Origin: PFL42 sp964492235
GTDB lineage: Bacteria > Chloroflexota > Anaerolineae > Anaerolineales > E44-bin32
Assembly: GCA_964492235.1 (NCBI GenBank)
Contig: CAZBJQ010000001.1
Location: 1-64,000, forward strand
DNA: 64,000 nucleotides
Direction of reading: 5' to 3'
Shown piece by piece: positions 59,053-64,000 of the stretch. The position numbers were made by a program, and so were the translations under genes. The notes under the pieces were generated by a model. It was not told where the DNA came from. It did no database searches and saw nothing but the letters and a program-made list of their open reading frames with translations. Numbering within the stretch: the first letter of the stretch is position 1; each line of letters opens with the position of its first letter.

Positions 59053-59192
59053 CGTCTGCCTCCCTATCGAGCAACGCGGCCGGGGATAGTGAACCCCAAA
59101 GACAGGGGAAGTGCAACCTTCTACCCCGGTGGTTGCCCAGTCAGCCCGCCTGGCACAACCAAGACAAGGCCACTGTGCGCTCGGACGGGCGG

Positions 59193-61577
59193 CTAGCGGG
59201 TGGCCAGACGGACGACGGTCACGCCGTCGCCACCCTCGCCCTCCGCGCCGGGCTCGAAGGAGGCGACATACGGGTTGCCGCGCAGAGCCTGGCGCACCAC
59301 CTGGCGCAGCTTGCCGGTACCCTTGCCGTGGATGATGCGCAGGAACGGCATTCCCGCCAGAAAGGCAGCATCCAGGCGACGGTCCAGCTCCTCCAGCGCC
59401 TCATCGGCCGCCAGCCCGCGCAGGCTGACCTCCAGGGGTGGCACCGCCGGCAACTGGGCCTTGGCCAGCGGCCGGTCAGTGACCGAAGTCCGCCCCGGCT
59501 TGGGCGCTTCAGCTTGGCTCGATGGAAGCTCAAGTTCCTCCAGTCGTGCCCGCACCCGCAAACGGCCGATCTGCACTTCGACCTGCTCGGCTTCGATCTC
59601 CTGTACCACCCCAATGGCCTGCAGGCTTCGGACGCGCACCCGGTCTCCCGGCCGCAGGCGTAGCGGCACGGCGCTGGGCGCGTCCCGTCGGGCGGGCACT
59701 GCCGACAGGGCAGCCTCGGCCTCCAGGTCCTCCCAGGACGATTGCACTTCCTGCACAGCCTGCAAAGGCTGGCGGGCGGCCACCAACTTCCGGCGCAGCT
59801 CGTCGATTTCCGTCCGCACTTCTTGCAGTTCTTCCTGGCCCTGCTGCCGCGCCTGCTTGAGGACTTCCTGCCTCTCGACCTCGATCCCATCCAGTCGGCT
59901 CGCCAATCCGAGGCGGAGCCCGGCGGCCTCGGCCATCGCCTTCTCGGCGGCCAGCCACGCAGCGCGACCCGCCTCCCGCTGGTGGTGGATCTCGTCCAGC
60001 ATCGACTCCGCCTGCACGTCCTCCGGCGAAAGCATCTGGCGGGCGCCGGCGATGACCTCCGGCGACAATCCGAGCCGCTCGGCGATGGCCAGGGCGTTCG
60101 AACGGCCGGGCAGGCCGATGACCAGGTGGTAGGTCGGACGCAGGGTGTTCAGGTCGAATTCGACACTGGCGTTGCGCACCCCGGCCGTAGCGTGGGCGAA
60201 GGCCTTCAACTCCGGATAGTGAGTAGCCACCAGCGTCGTCGTCCCGCGCCGCAGCATCTCGGACAGGATCGACCTCGCCAGCGCCGAACCCTCCGTCGGA
60301 TCCGTGCCGGCGCCCAGTTCATCCAGGATCACCAGGCAGCGGTCGTCGGCCACGCGCAGGATTTGGATAATCTTGGCGATATGAGACGAGAAGGTCGAAA
60401 GCGATTGTTCGATCGACTGCTCGTCGCCGATATCGGCGTATACGCCTTGGAACACGGTGACCTCGGACCCGGAGGCGGCGGGAAGGTGCAGGCCGCACTG
60501 GGCCATCAGGCTGAGCAGCCCGCCCGTCTTGAGGGCAACCGTCTTGCCGCCTGTGTTCGGCCCGGTGATCACCAGGGCAGTCGTGTCGCCGTCCAGCACG
60601 AGGTCGATCGCCACCACCTGCTGAGGATCCAGCAGCGGATGACGGGCATGGAGCAGACGGAGGCGCCCCGTCTGGTTGCTCGCCCGGCGAACGTCGAGCA
60701 GGACCGGCTCGTTGGCGAGGAGCTCCTCGGCGTAGCGCGCCTTGGCAAAGGCCAGGTCGAGGTCGGCCAGCACCTCCACCGTGGAGAACACGTCTTCGGC
60801 CTGCTCGCCCACCCAGGCCGAGACCTCGGCCAGGATACGGCGAATCTCGTCGCGTTCGGTCAACTCGAGCTCGCGCACCTCATTGTTGAGATCGACAATC
60901 GTGATTGGCTCGATGAAGAATGTCGCGCCGGAGGCCGACTGGTCGTGGATCACTGAGCGGATCCGTCCCTTGAATTCGGCGCGCAGCGGCAGCACGAACC
61001 GACCATCGCGCTGGGTGACAATCGGTTCCTGCAGCATGGGCCCGATCTTGGGATCCGACAGCATCCGCTGCAGCTTCGACATCAGCCGGTCGTGGGCCAG
61101 GCGCAGGTCGCGCCGAATGGCGGCCAGGGTATCCGAAGCCGAGTCAGGCACCTCGCCCCGATCGGTGACAACCCGCGAGATCAGGTCGATCAGACCGGGA
61201 AGCGGCCGCAGTCCTTCCGCCCGGCGCGACAAGGTCGGATAGACGCCGGCCGCTTTCTCGAAGTACCGCGCCAGAGTCCGGGCGGAGACCAGTGTCGCTT
61301 TCAGGTCGAGCAGCTCCTGCGGTTCGAGCACGGTCCCGTGGGCGGCGGCCTCGGCCTGCGGCCGCACGTCGTGCGCCCCGCCAACCGTCAAGTCGGTCTT
61401 GGCGATCAGCAGCGCCCGGGCCTCAGTGGTTGCAGCCTGCCGGCGACGGGCCTCTTCCAGATCGGTCGTCGGCGCGAGCGCAAGCGCCGCCTCTTTCGAG
61501 GCGGAGAAGGCGGCGTATCCCGCCAGCCGCTGGAGAACTTTCGGCAACTCCAGCTTCTCGAGACTCTTGCCATCCAT
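59193..61577 (-). CDS. mutS2: MutS2, endonuclease/ribosome-associated ATPase
   Basis: 794 residues from ATG 61577 ('MDGKSLEKLEL'). The open frame continues 335 codons upstream over the fumarase gene and is not coding there. Core and clamp domain, then ATPase with 'ITGPNTGGKTVALKT' and 'LVILDELGAGTDPTEGSAL', 'TLVATHYPELKAFA'. Then a coiled coil, KOW-like region ('GDRVRVRSLQAIGVVQEI') and C-terminal Smr domain ('LDLRG'-like 'VSLRGLAADEALEELDRRLD', 'IIHGKGTGKLRQ'). Suppresses recombination or rescues collided ribosomes. Confidence 0.95.
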   Translation of the reverse strand: MDGKSLEKLELPKVLQRLAGYAAFSASKEAALALAPTTDLEEARRRQAATTEARALLIAKTDLTVGGAHDVRPQAEAAAHGTVLEPQELLDLKATLVSARTLARYFEKAAGVYPTLSRRAEGLRPLPGLIDLISRVVTDRGEVPDSASDTLAAIRRDLRLAHDRLMSKLQRMLSDPKIGPMLQEPIVTQRDGRFVLPLRAEFKGRIRSVIHDQSASGATFFIEPITIVDLNNEVRELELTERDEIRRILAEVSAWVGEQAEDVFSTVEVLADLDLAFAKARYAEELLANEPVLLDVRRASNQTGRLRLLHARHPLLDPQQVVAIDLVLDGDTTALVITGPNTGGKTVALKTGGLLSLMAQCGLHLPAASGSEVTVFQGVYADIGDEQSIEQSLSTFSSHIAKIIQILRVADDRCLVILDELGAGTDPTEGSALARSILSEMLRRGTTTLVATHYPELKAFAHATAGVRNASVEFDLNTLRPTYHLVIGLPGRSNALAIAERLGLSPEVIAGARQMLSPEDVQAESMLDEIHHQREAGRAAWLAAEKAMAEAAGLRLGLASRLDGIEVERQEVLKQARQQGQEELQEVRTEIDELRRKLVAARQPLQAVQEVQSSWEDLEAEAALSAVPARRDAPSAVPLRLRPGDRVRVRSLQAIGVVQEIEAEQVEVQIGRLRVRARLEELELPSSQAEAPKPGRTSVTDRPLAKAQLPAVPPLEVSLRGLAADEALEELDRRLDAAFLAGMPFLRIIHGKGTGKLRQVVRQALRGNPYVASFEPGAEGEGGDGVTVVRLATR

Positions 61578-61649
61578 CGGCGGCAGTGTAACATGGAAGC
61601 AGCACGGGCCAGGCTCCTTGGCGCCGTCCTGCGCCACGCTGGAGGCGTA

Positions 61650-62522
61650 ATGCAGGATCTGATCGAGGCCTTCGTTGAACTCGTCCGGCGGACTTCCACC
61701 GACCTGCCGGCCGATGTCGAAGCGGCGCTGGCCACCGCCCGCGGGCGCGAGGCAGAGGGCTCCGCCGCCCGCGGTGCGCTGGATGCCATCCTCGAGAACG
61801 TCGCCCTCGCCCGCCGTACCTCTTCCCCGATTTGTCAGGACACCGGCACGCCCCTGTTCTACATCCGACACCCGGCCGGTTGGAGTACGCGTCAGCTCAG
61901 GGAGCAGATCCGCGCCGCGGTCGCCGAGGCGACTCGGCGGAGCTACCTGCGGCCGAACGCCGTCGACCCGATCAGCGGCCAGAACAGCGGGGACAACCTG
62001 GGTGGTCCGGCCTTCCCCACGATCCATTTCGATGAGGTCGAAGGCCAGGCGCTGACAGCCGACTTCGTTCTCAAAGGCGGGGGCTGCGAGAACGTGGGCG
62101 CTCAGTATTCCCTGCCGCACAGCGCGCTCCAGGCCGGCCGCGATCTCGACGGCGTGCGGCGCGTGGTGCTCGATGCCGTCTACCAGGCCCAGGGACAGGG
62201 ATGCGCTCCCGGTGTGCTGGGCATCGCCATCGGCGGCGACCGCGGCTCGTCGTTCCTGGCCTCCAAAGAGGCTCTGCTGCGGCGTCTCGACGACACTCAC
62301 CCCGAGCCCGAGATGGCGGCGCTGGAATCCCGCCTCACCGCACAGGCCAACCAGCTCGGAATCGGGCCGATGGGCTTCGGCGGCGAGACGACCGTGCTCG
62401 GCACTAAGGTCACCAGCCTGCACCGCCTGCCCGCCAGCTACTTCGTCTCGGTGTCGTACATGTGCTGGGCGCACCGGCGGCGTCGCATGACCGTGCGCGA
62501 CGACCAGATTGCCTACGAGTGA
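61650..62522 (+). CDS. Class I fumarase / tartrate dehydratase, alpha subunit
   Basis: 290 residues from ATG 61650 behind GGAGG; an ATG at 61593 in the same frame is less likely. [4Fe-4S] cysteines are C62 ('SPICQDTGTP'), C146 ('KGGGCENVG') and C185 ('GQGCAPGVLG'). 'QNSGDNLGGP' and 'GGDRGSSF' are further hallmarks. With the beta subunit gene 10 bp downstream it forms an oxygen-sensitive fumarase (or L-tartrate dehydratase). Start is 72 bp from the divergent mutS2 start. Confidence 0.95.
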   Translation: MQDLIEAFVELVRRTSTDLPADVEAALATARGREAEGSAARGALDAILENVALARRTSSPICQDTGTPLFYIRHPAGWSTRQLREQIRAAVAEATRRSYLRPNAVDPISGQNSGDNLGGPAFPTIHFDEVEGQALTADFVLKGGGCENVGAQYSLPHSALQAGRDLDGVRRVVLDAVYQAQGQGCAPGVLGIAIGGDRGSSFLASKEALLRRLDDTHPEPEMAALESRLTAQANQLGIGPMGFGGETTVLGTKVTSLHRLPASYFVSVSYMCWAHRRRRMTVRDDQIAYE

Positions 62523-62531
62523 GGCGCCAGT

Positions 62532-63152
62532 ATGAAGAGTCTGACCCTCCCTCTCGATCCGCAGGCCGTGCTCGACCTGCACGTCGGCGATGCGGTGGCC
62601 GTCTCAGGAGTGATGATCACGGCACGCGACGCCGCTCACAAGTGGATGGTTGAGACGTTCGTCCAGAAGACCCGGCCTCCGCAAGGAGACGACCAGGCCT
62701 GCTATGAAGCGCTCACGCCCATCCTGCAGGGCGGCGCCATCTACCACTGCGGCCCGGTCGTGGCCGGACTCGACAGCCTGGACTATCGCTTCGTCGCCGC
62801 CGGCCCGACGACGTCGACTCGGGAAGAACCGTACCAGGCAGAGGTGATGGCCCACTTCCAGGCGCGAGCGGTCATCGGCAAGGGCGGCATGGGACCTCGG
62901 ACGCTCGCCGCCTGCCAGTCTGTCCCCTTCGTCTACCTGCACGCCATCGGCGGCGCCGCCACCCTGATCGCCCAGACCGTAGTCCACGTCCTGAGCGTGT
63001 ACAAACTGGCGTTCGGCGTGCCCGAAGCGATGTGGGTCATCGAGGTCAGGCAGTTCCCGGCCGTCGTCACGATGGATGCTCACGGCCACAGCCTGCACGC
63101 CGAGGTGGACGCGCGGTCGAAGGCCGCCCTGGCGCGCTTGATCGCGGCCTGA
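62532..63152 (+). CDS. Class I fumarase / tartrate dehydratase, beta subunit
   Basis: 206 residues. 'VAVSGVMITARDAAHKW', 'IYHCGPVV', 'AAGPTTSTREEPYQ', 'RAVIGKGGMG' and 'EAMWVIEVRQFPAVVTMDAHG' are the characteristic blocks of the beta subunit, which completes the active site. Sits directly after the alpha subunit gene. Fumarase is favoured over tartrate dehydratase because it is the common two-subunit form in anaerobes. Confidence 0.95.
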   Translation: MKSLTLPLDPQAVLDLHVGDAVAVSGVMITARDAAHKWMVETFVQKTRPPQGDDQACYEALTPILQGGAIYHCGPVVAGLDSLDYRFVAAGPTTSTREEPYQAEVMAHFQARAVIGKGGMGPRTLAACQSVPFVYLHAIGGAATLIAQTVVHVLSVYKLAFGVPEAMWVIEVRQFPAVVTMDAHGHSLHAEVDARSKAALARLIAA

Positions 63153-63205
63153 CCGCTTCGGGGGGCAGCGCCGTCTGAGAATTATCCCGAGGGGAGCATG
63201 CGCAA

Positions 63206-64000
63206 ATGATCAAGATCATAGCTGACAGCACCTGCAACCTCGACTCCGACCTGCTGGCCAGGCACGATGTGCGTGTGGCACCGATCGCTATCCAGTTCGG
63301 AGACGACACCTTTGAGGAAGGGATCGACATCGACCGGGAGGCCTTCTACGCCAAGATCGAAGCCACAGGCAAAATCCCCACAACGTCGCAACCATCCCCC
63401 TCCTGGTTCGAGCGCTTCTACCGCGAGGTCCATGCCCTGGGCGACCAGGCGCTGGTCATCACCGTGACCTCCAAACACAGCGGCACCTACCAGTCGGCGA
63501 TCCTGGCGAAGGCGATGGTTCCGCAGGCGGCGGTCGAAGTGTTTGACTCGGCCAGTATCTCGCTCGGAACTGGATGGATGGTGCTAGAGGCCGCTCGCGC
63601 CAGCGAGTCCGGTCAACCCCTCTCGGCCATCCTGGATCGCCTCGAGCATATCCGGCGTCAACTGCGCCTGGTGCTCACACCTGCCACGTTGAAGTACTTG
63701 CAGATGAGCGGCAGGGTGGGGAAACTGCAGGGTGCGCTGGCCTCGCTGCTCGACGTCAAGCCGATCATCGCCGTGAAGGATGGGCTGCTGGAGGCCGGTG
63801 AGCGCGTGCGCACGCGCAGCAAGGCCATCCAGCGCTTGGTGGACTACATCCAGGAGCAGACGCGCTCGGCGTCGGCCCTCAACTTGGCCATCATCCACGC
63901 CCGGGCGCCCGAGGAAGGACGCCGGCTGCTCGACCTGGCGAAGAAGGCGCTTCCCGTGCGCGAAGTGCTTTTCGCCGACCTGGTCGCTTCGCTGGCCGTG
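63206..64000 (+). CDS. DegV family fatty-acid-binding protein, 3'-truncated by window edge
   Basis: 265 residues from ATG 63206 to the window end with no stop. N-terminal 'IIADSTCNLDSDLLARHDVRVAPIAIQFGD', 'PTTSQPSPSWF' and 'SGTYQSA' form the lipid-head binding region; 'TLKYLQMSGRVGK' and 'LLDVKPIIAVKDG' are typical of domain 2. DegV/FakB proteins present fatty acids to a kinase (FakA), which may follow. Confidence 0.94.
   Translation, partial: MIKIIADSTCNLDSDLLARHDVRVAPIAIQFGDDTFEEGIDIDREAFYAKIEATGKIPTTSQPSPSWFERFYREVHALGDQALVITVTSKHSGTYQSAILAKAMVPQAAVEVFDSASISLGTGWMVLEAARASESGQPLSAILDRLEHIRRQLRLVLTPATLKYLQMSGRVGKLQGALASLLDVKPIIAVKDGLLEAGERVRTRSKAIQRLVDYIQEQTRSASALNLAIIHARAPEEGRRLLDLAKKALPVREVLFADLVASLAV

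Noticed and set aside
61578..62582. 335-codon upstream extension of the mutS2 frame, antisense to fumarase
   Set aside because: The fumarase alpha subunit on the plus strand is unmistakable there; MutS2 homology begins at 61577.
1..64000. tRNA, rRNA or CRISPR arrays
   Set aside because: No T-loop consensus in a cloverleaf context, no rRNA sequence, and no regularly spaced direct repeats with variable spacers. The regular repeat at 55674-55883 is coding.

Overview
High-GC bacterial chromosome fragment, most like an uncultured, largely anaerobic Chloroflexota member (Anaerolineae/Dehalococcoidia type). That assignment is an inference from gene content and style: a MetF-Hdr-CooC carbon-fixation module, split and fused redox genes, and many lipoproteins with Thr/Pro-rich linkers. 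No rRNA or tRNA marker is present. Three runs of exactly 100 N (8149-8248, 47666-47765, 56580-56679) show a draft scaffold. The first interrupts hypF. The third joins two contig ends that carry the same 48 bp.

Layout. 1-3353 (+): end of metF, an HdrC-HdrB fusion, a small degenerate Fe-S protein and a CooC-like nickel-insertion ATPase, probably part of a Wood-Ljungdahl locus continuing leftwards. 4018-9865 (-): complete hydrogenase maturation set hypA-hypB-hypF-hypC-hypD-hypE, with no hydrogenase structural gene in the window. 10342-18199 (-): pentahaem lipoprotein cytochrome, M29 aminopeptidase, YbaK-like deacylase, FAD oxidoreductase coupled to a flippase-like membrane protein, a SWIM zinc-finger gene behind a promoter-leader-terminator arrangement, and moaA. 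18288-25102: small membrane protein, then rimO, a lipoprotein coupled to a RodZ-like HTH protein, rplI and two GNAT proteins. 25253-31965 (+): Lgt-like protein, split glutamine-dependent NAD synthetase, MFS exporter, quinate-dehydrogenase-like protein, alkyltransferase-like protein, MobA-like transferase, PAP2 phosphatase. 32244-35640 (-): LCP ligase and ABC-F ATPase. 35754-40158 (+): membrane protein, selA, M24 peptidase, tsaD. 41227-47660 (+): cytochrome bd oxidase and its assembly transporter (cydA, cydB, cydD, cydC). 48454-52073 (-): HerA-like ATPase and phospholipase-D-like protein. 52258-55194 (+): iron regulator-feoA-feoB operon behind a perfect 18-bp palindrome. 55635-56132: a histone-H1-like/LysM fusion. 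56198-57223: broken pyrD and Rhs remnants around gap 3. 57499-61577 (-): ChrA-like protein, tag, small membrane protein, mutS2. 61650-64000 (+): two-subunit class I fumarase and a partial DegV.

The genes fit an anaerobic or microaerobic cell making nickel enzymes (CODH/ACS, [NiFe] hydrogenase), selenoproteins and molybdopterin, importing Fe(II), and using cytochrome bd against oxygen. The least explained signal is a family of about 109-bp imperfect palindromes: five clear copies and one degenerate. They lie in intergenic spaces, including all three spacers of the cyd cluster; one overlaps the end of rimO and another can be read through as an N-terminal extension of cydC.
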